From contig NZ_BMYK01000034.1 in NCBI RefSeq assembly GCF_014652235.1, positions 1 to 57,602 on the forward strand: 57,602 nucleotides of DNA. The letters run 5' to 3'. This document shows, one piece after another, positions 25,990 to 35,074 of this stretch. The position numbers were made by a program, and so were the translations under genes. Under the pieces are notes generated by a model. The model did not search any database. It was not told the DNA's origin and worked only from the letters and a program-made list of their open reading frames with translations. The stretch is from Pseudorhodoferax aquiterrae. GTDB lineage: Bacteria; Pseudomonadota; Gammaproteobacteria; Burkholderiales; Burkholderiaceae_C. The first letter of the stretch is position 1. Each line of letters starts with the position of its first letter.

Positions 25990-26616
25990 ATGCTGACGCT
26001 CTACTACGCCCCCAAGACCTGCGCACGCGCTTCCCACATCGCCCTGGCGGAAAGCGGCCTGCCCTACCGCACCCAGCGGCTGAACTTCGCCGAGGGCGAA
26101 CAGCGCCAGCCCGCCTACCTGGCGATCAACCCCAAGGGCCGGGTGCCGGCCCTCGTCACCGAACGCGGCGCGCTGACGGAAACGCCTGCCATCCTCGCCT
26201 TCATCGCCCAAAGCGCACCGCAAGCCCGCCTCGCACCGCTGGACGACGCCTTTGCGTTCGCCGAGCTGCAGGCCTTCAACAGCTACCTGTGCTCGACCGT
26301 GCACGTGGCCCATGCCCACCGCTTCCGCGGCGCGCGCTGGGCCGACGACAAGTCGGCCCACGAATCCATGCAGCGCAAGGTCGCCTCCAACATGCGCGAG
26401 TGCTTCGAGCTCATCGAGGCGCAGATGCTGCGCGGCCCCTGGGTCATGGGCGCACAGTACTCCGTGGCCGACGCCTACCTGTTCACGATCGCCGGCTGGC
26501 TGGAAGGCGACGGCGTGGACCTGGCCGGCCTGCCGGCCACGCGCGACCACATGGAGCGCATGGCGCAACGGCCGGCCGTGCGACAAGCGCTGGCCGAGGA
26601 GGCTGCAGGCGCCTAA
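25990..26616 (+). CDS. Glutathione S-transferase family protein
   Basis: 208-aa GST. The N-terminal thioredoxin-like domain (MLTLYYAPKTCARASHIALAE) ends with the cis-Pro and glutathione-contact segment GRVPALVTERGALTETPAILAFI. The helical C-terminal domain has the N-capping motif VADAYLFT. Cys or Ser near residues 11-14 could activate glutathione. A TACACT box at 25954-25959 precedes it. Its TAA stop overlaps the stop codon of the convergent SUI1 gene. Confidence 0.92.
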   Translation: MLTLYYAPKTCARASHIALAESGLPYRTQRLNFAEGEQRQPAYLAINPKGRVPALVTERGALTETPAILAFIAQSAPQARLAPLDDAFAFAELQAFNSYLCSTVHVAHAHRFRGARWADDKSAHESMQRKVASNMRECFELIEAQMLRGPWVMGAQYSVADAYLFTIAGWLEGDGVDLAGLPATRDHMERMAQRPAVRQALAEEAAGA

Positions 26617-26969
26617 GCGCCAGCGCGCTTGACCTGGTAGCCCTGCTTGCGCAGGGCTTCCATGACCTGGCTGACGTGGTCGCCCTGCACCTCGATCTGG
26701 CCGTCCTTGACCGTGCCGCCCGTGCCACAGGCGGCCTTGAGCTGCTTGCCCAGTTTCTGCAGGCCATCCTCGTCGACGGGGACACCCCACACCACGGTCA
26801 CGCCCTTGCCCTTGCGGCCCTTGGTTTCCAGGCGCACGCGCACCGTGCCATCGCCCTGCGGCGCAGCGGACGCTTTCTTGCAGACGCACTGCGCCACGGG
26901 CTGGCGGCAGGCCGGGCACATGCGGCCGGCCTCGGTCGAATAGACCAGACCGCCACCACCGCCCTTCAT
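26613..26969 (-). CDS. SUI1/YciH-type translation factor homologue
   Basis: 118-aa protein. The N-terminus begins MKGGGGGLVYSTEAG and has a small Cys cluster (MCPACRQPVAQCVCKK) as in YciH. The SUI1 (eIF1-like) domain at about 48-115 shows RKGKGVTVVWGV, LKAACGTGGTVKDGQIEVQGD and LRKQGYQVKRAG. Bacterial YciH is linked to initiation fidelity on weak or leaderless starts. The ATG overlaps the upstream aminotransferase stop (TGATG), so the two are translationally coupled. Confidence 0.93.
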   Translation of the reverse strand: MKGGGGGLVYSTEAGRMCPACRQPVAQCVCKKASAAPQGDGTVRVRLETKGRKGKGVTVVWGVPVDEDGLQKLGKQLKAACGTGGTVKDGQIEVQGDHVSQVMEALRKQGYQVKRAGA

Positions 26970-28144
26970 CACAGGGCCTGGCCCAGCCGCGCGATGCCTT
27001 CCTCGATCTTCGCCACGTCGGCCGTGGCAAAGCTCAGCCGCAGCGTGGACAGGTCGGGGTCGTGCGCGAAGAACGGCGCGCCGGGCACGAAGGCCACGAG
27101 CTTCTCGATCGCGCGCTGCGCGAACGCGCTCGCGTCGCGGCCGCCGGTCAGCCGGGCCCAGAAGAACATGCCGCCCTTGGGCGCATCGAAGGTGATCGCG
27201 TCGCCCAATTCGGCGCGCAGGCGCGCGGCCATCACGCGCGCGCGCTCGGCGTAGACCTTGCGCACCTGGTCCAGCGCGCCTTCCAGGCGGTTCAGCGTCA
27301 GATAGTGCGCGGCCGTGGCCTGGGTGAGGTTGGAGGTGTGGGCATCGCTGAACTGCTTGCACATGGTCGCGTTGGCCAGCAGCGCCGGCTGGGCGATGAG
27401 CCAGCCCACGCGCAGACCGGGCGACAGGATCTTGCTCATGGAGCCGCAGTGCGCGAGCCATTCGCGGCTGCCCGGCACCTGCGCGGACAGCGCCAGCAGC
27501 GAGGGCGGCGCGGGCTGGTCGAAGTACAGCTCGCCATAGGGGTCGTCCTCGACCACCAGCGTGCCGGTGCGCGCGGCAATCTCCAGGATGCGGCGGCGGC
27601 GCTCCAGGCTCAGCATGGCGCCATGCGGGTTGCCGAAGTTCGGGATCAGATAAACCAGCTTGGGGCGGTGCTCCGCGATCAGGCGCTCGAGCGGCTCGAC
27701 CAGCACGCCGTCGGCATCGATGGGCGCGCCGATCACGTGGGCGCCATACAGGCGGAAGCACTGGATCGTGGCCAGGAAGGTCGGCGCCTCGACGATGACC
27801 TTGTCGCCGGGCGAGATCATGGTCTTGCCGATCAGATCCAGCGCCTGCTGGCTGCCCGTGGTCACGATCAGGCCCTCGGGCGCGACCTGCACGCCCTTGC
27901 CGGCCATGAAGCGGGCCAGTTGCTCGCGCGCCGGACCATAGCCCTCGGTGGCGCCGTACTGCAGCACCGGGCCAGGGGTGTCGCGCAGCACGGCGGCCGT
28001 GGCTTCGCGGATGCCTTCGACATCGAACAGCGAGGGGTCGGGAAAGCCGCCGGCGAAGCTGATGATGCCGGGCTTGCCCAGCAGCTTGAACAGCTCGCGG
28101 ATGGCGGAGGTTTCGACGTTCTGGAGACGGTCGGCGAATTGCAT
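26969..28144 (-). CDS. PLP-dependent aminotransferase (fold type I, LysN-like)
   Basis: 391-aa aminotransferase of the 2-aminoadipate/MocR-like class without an HTH domain. It starts FADRLQNVETSAIRELFKLL. FAGGFPDPSLF and TTGSQQALDLIGK are typical, the PLP Asp/Tyr lie in VVEDDPYGELY, and the Schiff-base Lys lies in GSMSKILSPGLRVGW. It could act on 2-aminoadipate, kynurenine or branched-chain/aromatic amino acids. It lies 18 bases after the gamma-glutamyltransferase gene and overlaps SUI1 by one base, so the three form one minus-strand operon. Confidence 0.93.
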   Translation of the reverse strand: MQFADRLQNVETSAIRELFKLLGKPGIISFAGGFPDPSLFDVEGIREATAAVLRDTPGPVLQYGATEGYGPAREQLARFMAGKGVQVAPEGLIVTTGSQQALDLIGKTMISPGDKVIVEAPTFLATIQCFRLYGAHVIGAPIDADGVLVEPLERLIAEHRPKLVYLIPNFGNPHGAMLSLERRRRILEIAARTGTLVVEDDPYGELYFDQPAPPSLLALSAQVPGSREWLAHCGSMSKILSPGLRVGWLIAQPALLANATMCKQFSDAHTSNLTQATAAHYLTLNRLEGALDQVRKVYAERARVMAARLRAELGDAITFDAPKGGMFFWARLTGGRDASAFAQRAIEKLVAFVPGAPFFAHDPDLSTLRLSFATADVAKIEEGIARLGQAL

Positions 28145-28162
28145 GCGTGTCTTTCGTGGGTA

Positions 28163-29773
28163 TCAGAAGCCCGCGGCCAGGCCGTCGCGGCGCGCATCGC
28201 TGGCAGCCACGTAGCCCTCGACCTTGGGATCGCCGGCGCGCCAGATGAACTGGCCGGCGCCGAAGTCCTGGTAGGAGTCCTGGATCACCTCCATGCGGTG
28301 GCCGCGGGCGGCCAGGCCTTCGATGGTGGCACTGCGCATGGCGGACTCGACGTTGAGCTCCAGGCCGGCGTTGTAGCGCCAGCGCGGCGCATCGCAGGCG
28401 GCCTGCGGGTTCTGGCCGTAGTCCAGCATGCGCACCAGGGTCTGCACATGGCCCTGGGGCTGCATGTTGGCGCCCATCACGCCGAAGCTCATGACCGGCT
28501 CGCCGTCCTTGGTCAGGAAGGCGGGGATGATGGTGTGGAACGGCCGTTTGCCCGGCGCCACCTGGTTGTGGCCCGGCGCCAGCGCGAAGCCGTGGCCGCG
28601 GTTCTGCAGGCTGATGCCGAAGTCCGGCTCCACCGCGCCCGAGCCGAAGCCCATGTAGTTGCTCTGGATGAAGCTGACCATCATGCCGTTCTCGTCGGCC
28701 GCGGTCAGGTAGATGGTGCCACCCTTGACCGGGTTACCGGCGCCGAAGTCCTGCGCGCGGCCCAGGTCGATCAGCTTGGCGCGCTCGCTCAGGTAAGCGT
28801 CGTCCAGCAGCTGCTCGGCCGTGACCTCCATGCTGCCGGGCTCGCCCACGTAGCGGTAGACGTCGGCGAAGGCCAGCTTCATGGCCTCGATCTGCACGTG
28901 CTGCGAATCCACGCCGTCCACTTCCATGCCGGCGATGTCGAACTTCTCGAGGATGCCGAGCGCGATGAGCGCCGCGATGCCCTGCCCGTTGGGAGGGATC
29001 TCGTGCAGCGTGTGGCCGCGGTAGTTGCGCGCGAGCGGCGTCACCCACTCGGGCTGGTAGGCCGCGAAATCCTGCGCCGTGAGGCTGCCGCCGTGCGCGG
29101 CCGAGAATCTGGCGATGGCGGCCGCGATCTCGCCGCCGTAGAAGGCTGCGCCACGCGTTTGCGCAATCGCGCGCAAGCCGCGCGCCGCGGCCTTGAACTG
29201 GAACAGCTCGCCCACGCGCGGCGCCCGGCCCCAGGGCAGGAAGGCGTCGGCGAAGCCGGGCTGGCTGCGCAGTTCCTCGGTCGCGGCTTCCCATTTCTGC
29301 TGCACCACCACGGGCAGCAGGTAGCCGCGCTCGGCGATGTCGATGGCCGGCGCGATGAGGTCGGCGAAGGGCAGCTTGCCGAATCGTTCGGACAGTGCCG
29401 CCCAGGCGCTCACGGCACCCGGCACGGTGACGGAGTCCAGGCCGCGCTTGGGCGGATGGGCCGCGTCCTTCCCGTACTTGGCCTGGAAATAGCCCGGCGA
29501 CCAGCTGGCCGGCGCGCGGCCCGAGGCGTTGAGGCCGTGCAGCTGCCGGCCGTCCCACAGGATGCAGAAGGCGTCCGATCCCAGGCCGTTGCTGACCGGC
29601 TCGACGATGGTCATCACCGCGGCCGCAGCGACCGCGGCGTCGACCGCGTTGCCGCCCTGCTGCAGCATGCGCAGGCCGGCCTGCGCGGCCAGCGGATGCG
29701 ACGTGCTGCAGACATTGCGTGCGAACACCGGCGTGCGCACGGAGGGATAGGGGTTGGCGAAGTCGAAATGCAT
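28163..29773 (-). CDS. Gamma-glutamyltransferase family protein
   Basis: 536-aa Ntn-hydrolase proenzyme. The conserved N-terminal block is STSHPLAAQAGLRMLQQGGNAVDAA. Autoprocessing should expose the Thr of KGGTIYLTAADENG as nucleophile; the usual TTH motif is replaced by TIY, so glutathione activity is not certain. SFGVMGANMQPQGHVQ is the typical C-terminal signature. No signal peptide is visible, which points to the cytoplasmic subgroup. The ATG at 29773 is preferred to a longer open frame. It is divergent from nth. Confidence 0.92.
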   Translation of the reverse strand: MHFDFANPYPSVRTPVFARNVCSTSHPLAAQAGLRMLQQGGNAVDAAVAAAAVMTIVEPVSNGLGSDAFCILWDGRQLHGLNASGRAPASWSPGYFQAKYGKDAAHPPKRGLDSVTVPGAVSAWAALSERFGKLPFADLIAPAIDIAERGYLLPVVVQQKWEAATEELRSQPGFADAFLPWGRAPRVGELFQFKAAARGLRAIAQTRGAAFYGGEIAAAIARFSAAHGGSLTAQDFAAYQPEWVTPLARNYRGHTLHEIPPNGQGIAALIALGILEKFDIAGMEVDGVDSQHVQIEAMKLAFADVYRYVGEPGSMEVTAEQLLDDAYLSERAKLIDLGRAQDFGAGNPVKGGTIYLTAADENGMMVSFIQSNYMGFGSGAVEPDFGISLQNRGHGFALAPGHNQVAPGKRPFHTIIPAFLTKDGEPVMSFGVMGANMQPQGHVQTLVRMLDYGQNPQAACDAPRWRYNAGLELNVESAMRSATIEGLAARGHRMEVIQDSYQDFGAGQFIWRAGDPKVEGYVAASDARRDGLAAGF

Positions 29774-29854
29774 GGCGGGGCAGTCTCCTGGCAAGCCGGC
29801 CATTGTAGGAGGGCACCCCGCGGGCACGCGGCCGTGCTCCTACACTGCCGCGCC

Positions 29855-30493
29855 ATGACATCCGACGACATCGCGCAGTTCTTCGCCACACTGCAGCAAG
29901 CGAACCCGACACCCGTCACGGAGCTCGAATACACCAGCGTGTTCGAGCTGCTGGCCGCCGTGCTGCTGTCGGCCCAGGCCACCGACGTGGGCGTGAACAA
30001 GGCCACGCGCCGGCTCTACCCCGTGGCCAACACGCCGCAAAAGATCCTGGCGCTGGGCCTGGAGGGTCTGGAGAGCTACATCCGCACCATCGGCCTGTAC
30101 CGCACCAAGGCGAAGAACCTGCTGGCCACCTGCCAGATCCTGGTCGAACGCCATGGCGGCGAGGTGCCGCGCACGCGCGAGGCGCTGCAGGCCCTGCCCG
30201 GCGTGGGCCGCAAGACCGCCAACGTGGTGCTCAACGTGGCCTTCGGCGAACCGACCATGGCCGTGGACACGCACATCTTCCGCGTCGCCAACCGCACGGG
30301 CCTCGCGCCGGGCAAGACCCCGGACAAGGTCGAGCAAGGCCTGCTCGCGCGCGTGCCGCCGCGCTACCTAGTCGACGCGCACCACTGGCTGATCCTGCAC
30401 GGCCGCTACGTGTGCCAGGCGCGCAAGCCCCAATGCTGGCGCTGCAGCGTGGCGCCGTGGTGCGATTACGAACCCAAGACCGTCGCGCCCTGA
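29855..30493 (+). CDS. nth: Endonuclease III
   Basis: 212-aa DNA glycosylase/AP-lyase for oxidised pyrimidines. The helix-hairpin-helix is LPGVGRKTANVV with catalytic K120; the catalytic Asp is D138 (AVDTHIFRV). The 4Fe-4S cluster ligands C187, C194, C197 and C203 have the same numbering as the E. coli enzyme. A TACACT box (29841-29846) sits 8 bases before the ATG with no Shine-Dalgarno. It converges on the GGDEF/EAL gene with 3 bases between stops. Confidence 0.97.
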   Translation: MTSDDIAQFFATLQQANPTPVTELEYTSVFELLAAVLLSAQATDVGVNKATRRLYPVANTPQKILALGLEGLESYIRTIGLYRTKAKNLLATCQILVERHGGEVPRTREALQALPGVGRKTANVVLNVAFGEPTMAVDTHIFRVANRTGLAPGKTPDKVEQGLLARVPPRYLVDAHHWLILHGRYVCQARKPQCWRCSVAPWCDYEPKTVAP

Positions 30494-30496
30494 GCC

Positions 30497-32668
30497 CTAC
30501 TGCTGCGGCTTGCCCGCGATCCAGTCGGCCAGCGCCTGCGCCGGCATGGGCCGGCCGTACAGGTAGCCCTGCACGATGGTGCTGCCGCGCTCGGCCAGCA
30601 GCTGCGCCTGCAACGTGTTCTCCACGCCCTCGGCCACCACCGTGAGCTTCAGGCTGTCGCCGATGCGCAGGATGGTGTTGGTCAGCGCACGCGCGGTGGC
30701 GTTGTCCGCCAGGTCGCGCACGAAGCTCTGGTCGAGCTTGAGCTCGTGGATCGGCAGGCGGTGCAGGTAGCTCAGGCTGGAGTAGCCGGTGCCGAAGTCG
30801 TCCAGCGACAGGTGCACGCCCATGGCGCGCAGCGCCTGCAGCGCGGCCAGCACGCTGGGCGTGGCGTCCAGCAGCATGCTCTCGGTCATCTCCAGCGTGA
30901 GGTCGCCGGGCACCAGGCCATGGGCGTCCAGCAGGCCGGCCACCATGGGCACCAGCCCCTCTTCCTCGAAGTTGCGCGTGGACAGGTTCACGGCCACGCG
31001 CGGCACCGGGATGCCCGCGCGCCGCCACTGCGCCATCTGGCGGCAGGCCTCGCCCAGCGCCCAGCGGCCCAGTTCGGCCACCAGGCCGGCTTCCTCGGCG
31101 AGCGGGATGAAGCGCGCCGGCGGAATCTCGCCCAGCTGCGGGTGCGACCAGCGCGCCAGTGCTTCCACGCCGTACAGGCTGCCCGAGCGCCGGTCGATCT
31201 GCGGCTGGTAGTGCAGGCGCAGGCCGCCGTCGCGCAGGCCCAGGCGCAGCGCGGCCTCCAGCGCCACGCGCTCGCGCGTGCGCTGCTGCATCTCCTCGTT
31301 GAAGAAGCGCGCGCCGCCGCGCCCGCCCAGCTTGGCCTGCGTGCGCGCCATGTCGGCGTGGTGCAGCAAGGTGTCCACGTCCGTGCCGTCATCGGGGAAC
31401 ATGGCCACGCCGATGCTGGCGGTCGGTTGCAGCGTCGCACCCGGCAGCACCAGCGGTGCCGCCACCGCCGCGAGCAGCCGCTCGGCCGCGGTCGCCGCCT
31501 GCCGCACCGGACAGGACGGCAGGATGACCGCGAACTCGTCGCCGCCGAGCCGGCCGGTCAGGTCGATGCTGCGCACGCAGCCCATCAGCCGCCGCGCGGT
31601 TTCGCGCAGCAGCTGGTCGCCGCTGTCCGGGCCCTGGGTCTCGTTGACGAGCCGGAAGCGGTCCAGGTCGAGGCACAGCACGGCCATGGGCGCGCCCTTG
31701 CCGGCCAGCTCCTCGAGCAGCTGCGTCGCGCGCGACTTGAGCGCGATGCGGTTGGCCAGGCCGGTCAGCATGTCGACGCTGGCCAGGCGCTCCATGCGCA
31801 GCCGGGCGCGCTCGCGCTCCAGCGCCAGCGCGCACAGGCGCACGCAGATCCCGGCCAGGCTGCGGTGGAACGCGCTGGGCCCCCGGCAACTGGCGAAGTA
31901 CAGGCCGAAGACGCCGACCACGGTGCCGTCGCTGGCCCGCACCGGGCAGGCCCAGCAGGCCTTGAGGCCCTGCGGCAGCACCAGGTGCAGCAGGCCCTGC
32001 CAGGCCGGATCGGCCGCAATGTCGACGACCTCCACGTCGGCGCCGGTCCAGGCCGCCGCCCCGCCGCCGCCGGTCTGCGGCCCGATCGGCAGACCGTCCA
32101 GTGCCTCGCCCAGTGCCCTCGGCAGGCTGGGGCCGGCCAGGGGATGCAGCCGGCCGAAATCGTCCACATCCAGCACGGTGCAGAAGAGCTCGGGCGCGAT
32201 GCGCTCGACCTCCTCGCAGACCAGGTCCATCAGCGCGGCCACCGGCAGCTCGTGCACCATGGCGTCGAGCACGCGGTGCTGCAGCACTTCGTGCACCTTG
32301 GTCAGCGTGATGTCCGAGAACATCGAACAGATGTACTGCACGCTGCCCTGGTCATCACGCACCACGTTGCTGGTGATCGACACCCACAGCGGCTGGCCGG
32401 CACGCGTGTACAGCAGCAGCTCGAGCCGGAAGTTGGCGGGCCGCTCCGGATCGCGCGCGGCGGCCAGGGCCTGCAGATCGGTCGAGGGGCCGGCCAGCAC
32501 GTCGGCCGGGCGCTTGCCCTTCAGATCCTCGAGCTGGTAGCCCATCAGCCGGCAGAAGCCGGGGTTGACGTACAGCGTGCGCAGATCGGGGCCGCAGACC
32601 ACGACCGCGTTGTCGCTGGCCTCGACCACGAGCGCCGCCAAGGTCTGCAGGGAAGCGTCGTGGGCCAT
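30497..32668 (-). CDS. PAS-GAF-GGDEF-EAL cyclic-di-GMP signalling protein
   Basis: 723-aa soluble sensor. A PAS domain (VVVCGPDLRTLYVNPGFCRLMGY) is followed by a GAF-like domain (VACPV-type region, WACPVRASDGTVVGVFGLYF). The GGDEF domain has an intact GRLGGDEFAV. The EAL domain has intact YGVEALARW, LTLEMTES, LSLDDFGTGYSS and VVAEGVEN. Both catalytic signatures are present, so cyclase, phosphodiesterase or both are possible. No membrane segment is seen. The gene starts 9 bases after the cobT stop on the same strand, so it is probably co-transcribed with cobT. Confidence 0.94.
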   Translation of the reverse strand: MAHDASLQTLAALVVEASDNAVVVCGPDLRTLYVNPGFCRLMGYQLEDLKGKRPADVLAGPSTDLQALAAARDPERPANFRLELLLYTRAGQPLWVSITSNVVRDDQGSVQYICSMFSDITLTKVHEVLQHRVLDAMVHELPVAALMDLVCEEVERIAPELFCTVLDVDDFGRLHPLAGPSLPRALGEALDGLPIGPQTGGGGAAAWTGADVEVVDIAADPAWQGLLHLVLPQGLKACWACPVRASDGTVVGVFGLYFASCRGPSAFHRSLAGICVRLCALALERERARLRMERLASVDMLTGLANRIALKSRATQLLEELAGKGAPMAVLCLDLDRFRLVNETQGPDSGDQLLRETARRLMGCVRSIDLTGRLGGDEFAVILPSCPVRQAATAAERLLAAVAAPLVLPGATLQPTASIGVAMFPDDGTDVDTLLHHADMARTQAKLGGRGGARFFNEEMQQRTRERVALEAALRLGLRDGGLRLHYQPQIDRRSGSLYGVEALARWSHPQLGEIPPARFIPLAEEAGLVAELGRWALGEACRQMAQWRRAGIPVPRVAVNLSTRNFEEEGLVPMVAGLLDAHGLVPGDLTLEMTESMLLDATPSVLAALQALRAMGVHLSLDDFGTGYSSLSYLHRLPIHELKLDQSFVRDLADNATARALTNTILRIGDSLKLTVVAEGVENTLQAQLLAERGSTIVQGYLYGRPMPAQALADWIAGKPQQ

Positions 32669-32677
32669 CGGGAAAGT

Positions 32678-33751
32678 CTAAACGGCCAGTTCGCCGCGCT
32701 TGGACACACCTGCGCCCGCGAAACTGGCCATTTCGCGCAACAACAGGCTGGCCGACTGCAGCAACGGCCAGGCCAGCGCAGCGCCCGAGCCTTCGCCCAG
32801 ACGCAGGCCCAGATCCAGCAGGGGCCGCACGCCCAGGTGCGCCAGCGCGATCGCGTGGCCGCGCTCGCCCGACAAGTGCGAGAACACGCAGTAGCCGCGC
32901 ACGGCCGGCGCCAGCGCCTGCGCCACTAGCACGGCCGCGGTGGTGATGAAGCCGTCCACCACCAGCACCCGGCGTTCGCGCGCGCCCTGCAGCAGCACGC
33001 CGACCAGCGTGGCGATCTCCAGGCCGCCGAAGGCCGCCAGCGCCGCCAGCGGCGTGCGCGCATCGGCATGGCGCAGATAGACGGACTGCAGCACGCGCAG
33101 CTTGTGCGCCAGCGCCGGGCCGACCAGGCCGGTGCCCGAGCCGGTGCAGGCCGCCACCTCGTGGCCGGTCAGGCGGGCGGTCAGCAGCGTGGCGGCCGAG
33201 GTGTTGGCGATGCCCATCTCGCCCAGCAGCAGTGCATTGCCGGGCAACTCGCGCACCAGGTCCATGCCGTGGGCGATGGCCTGGGCGCACTCGGCCGCGC
33301 GCATGGCCGGGCCGAGCGAGGCATCGGCCGTGCCGGGCGCCGCCTTGCGCACGCGCAGGCCGGGCCGGTCGCCGCCGAAATCGTGCGCCACGCCGCAATC
33401 GACCACCGTCAGCGCGATGCCGTGCTGGCGCGCCAGCACGCTCACGGCCGCGCCGCCGGCCAGGAAGTTCTCCACCATCTGGCGCGTCACTTCCTGCGGG
33501 AAGGCCGACACGCCTTGCGCCGCCAGACCGTGGTCGGCCGCGCACACCAGCATCTGCGGCGCCTGCAGCACGGGCGCCTCGCTGGCCAGGATCAGGCCCA
33601 GTTGCTGGGCCAGTTGCTCGATGCGGCCCAGGGATCCGGGCGGCTTGGTCTTGTCGTCCAGCAGTTGCTGCAGACGCAGGGCTTGCGCACTGTCCTCGGC
33701 ATCGGCGATGGCCGGCAGGCGCAGCAGGGAAAGGATGTCGGATTCGGTCAC
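32678..33751 (-). CDS. cobT: Nicotinate-nucleotide-dimethylbenzimidazole phosphoribosyltransferase
   Basis: 357-aa CobT, which makes alpha-ribazole phosphate for the lower ligand of cobalamin. Family blocks are KTKPPGSLGRIEQLA, AADHGLAAQGVSAFPQEVT, GEMGIANTSAATLL, FGGLEIA and LRLGEGSGAALA with the catalytic Glu. Translation starts at GTG (GTGACCGAATCC). No other cob genes are adjacent and no cobalamin riboswitch precedes it. The gene downstream is the GGDEF/EAL protein. It is divergent from the DUF3182 gene across 120 bases. Confidence 0.96.
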   Translation of the reverse strand: MTESDILSLLRLPAIADAEDSAQALRLQQLLDDKTKPPGSLGRIEQLAQQLGLILASEAPVLQAPQMLVCAADHGLAAQGVSAFPQEVTRQMVENFLAGGAAVSVLARQHGIALTVVDCGVAHDFGGDRPGLRVRKAAPGTADASLGPAMRAAECAQAIAHGMDLVRELPGNALLLGEMGIANTSAATLLTARLTGHEVAACTGSGTGLVGPALAHKLRVLQSVYLRHADARTPLAALAAFGGLEIATLVGVLLQGARERRVLVVDGFITTAAVLVAQALAPAVRGYCVFSHLSGERGHAIALAHLGVRPLLDLGLRLGEGSGAALAWPLLQSASLLLREMASFAGAGVSKRGELAV

Positions 33752-33871
33752 CGCACGATTGTCGCGCGCCGGGGCGTAGGCCGGCACCGACGCGCGATGA
33801 CGGGATCGGCGGATGGCAGACCGTGCGCCACCTTGGCGACAGTGGGGCACTTTGACCGCACGAGGTGCCCG

Positions 33872-35074
33872 ATGACATTGCTCCCGTCCCCCCTGGCCGC
33901 CATGAGCGCCCTGCCCGCCGAGCGGGCCGGGCCACTGGCCTGCCCGGCTGGGCCTGCTGCCCCGCGCGGTGCCGGCACGGCCATGGCCTACACCCAGGGC
34001 CTGCGCGGCTACGCCAGCGCCCATGAGCAGATGACGCGCATGGAGGTGGTGCGCCGCCTGGCCCGCCTCAAGGGCTACGCGGTGTCCGAGGAATTCGCCC
34101 AGGCGCCGCTGGGCCCGGTCTACCTCGTGCCCAGCGATACGCTGGTCGGCACCGAGCGCGCGCAGGCCCTGGGCATCCACGGCCGCGAGGACTTCTTCGG
34201 CGGCGTGGTGCCCTACCCCTTCGTCTCGACCAAGGCCATCACCCATCCGCTGGTCGCGGCCGACGCCCAGGCACCCGAAGGCTGGAACCCTGCCTTCAGC
34301 CGCATGGTCGGCGACGCCGTGCTGCCCGGCTACACGGCCTTCACGCGCGCCGATGCGGCGGTGGCGGCCGAAGAACTGCTGCAGGCCGGCCCGGTCCGCA
34401 TCAAGCTGGTGCGCGAAACCGGTGGCAACGGGCAGACCGTGGCCCGGGACCGCGCGGCCTTCGACGCCTGCCTGGCCGGCATTGCCGACGAGATGCTCGC
34501 GCAGGACGGCGTGGTCATCGAGCAGAACCTGCGTGAGGTGCAGACGCTCAGCGTCGGCCAGGTGCACGTGGCCGGCATGGTGGCGACCTACTTCGGCCAA
34601 CAGCGGCTGACGCACAACCACCAGGGCGCCGAGGTCTACGGTGGCTCGGATCTGACCGTGGTGCGCGGGGATTTCCAGGCGCTGCTGTCGCTCGTGCTGG
34701 CGCCCGAGGTGCGCACCGCGGTCGAGCAGGCACTGCTGTACGACAGCGCCGCCCAGGCCGCGTTCCCGGGCTTCTTCGCCTCGCGCATCAACTACGACGT
34801 GGCCCAGGGCCTGATGCCGGACGGGCAGTGGCGCTCCGGCGTGCTGGAGCAGTCCTGGCGCGCCGGCGGCGCCACCGGCGCGGAGATCGCCGCGCTGGAG
34901 GCGTTCCAGGCCGACCCGCAGCGCCAGGTCGTGCGCGCCAGCGGCTACGAGGTTTTCGGCCCGTGCGAGACGCTGCCGCCCGGCGCGGTGGTCTATTTCC
35001 GCGGTGTGGACGACCAGGTCGGCCCGCTCACCAAATACACCGTCACGGCGAGCGATGACCACCACCCGGCATAA
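33872..35074 (+). CDS. DUF3182 family protein
   Basis: 400-aa protein of a family without an assigned function. Visible segments include YTQGLRGYASAHEQMTRMEV, EDFFGGVVPYPFVSTKAITH, VRIKLVRETGGNGQTVARDR, GVVIEQNLREVQTLSVGQV and GGSDLTVVRGDF. The IKLVRETGGNGQ stretch followed by an acidic VIEQNL resembles an ATP-grasp Lys/Gly-loop and Glu pattern. That is only a suggestion. CGAGG precedes the ATG. The last 20 bases overlap the following hydrolase gene, so the pair is probably translationally coupled. Confidence 0.8.
   Translation: MTLLPSPLAAMSALPAERAGPLACPAGPAAPRGAGTAMAYTQGLRGYASAHEQMTRMEVVRRLARLKGYAVSEEFAQAPLGPVYLVPSDTLVGTERAQALGIHGREDFFGGVVPYPFVSTKAITHPLVAADAQAPEGWNPAFSRMVGDAVLPGYTAFTRADAAVAAEELLQAGPVRIKLVRETGGNGQTVARDRAAFDACLAGIADEMLAQDGVVIEQNLREVQTLSVGQVHVAGMVATYFGQQRLTHNHQGAEVYGGSDLTVVRGDFQALLSLVLAPEVRTAVEQALLYDSAAQAAFPGFFASRINYDVAQGLMPDGQWRSGVLEQSWRAGGATGAEIAALEAFQADPQRQVVRASGYEVFGPCETLPPGAVVYFRGVDDQVGPLTKYTVTASDDHHPA

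Noticed and set aside
33752-33871. A second cobalamin riboswitch before cobT (and before cobQ at 40473-40513)
   Set aside because: The gaps are too short and lack the B12-box sequences.
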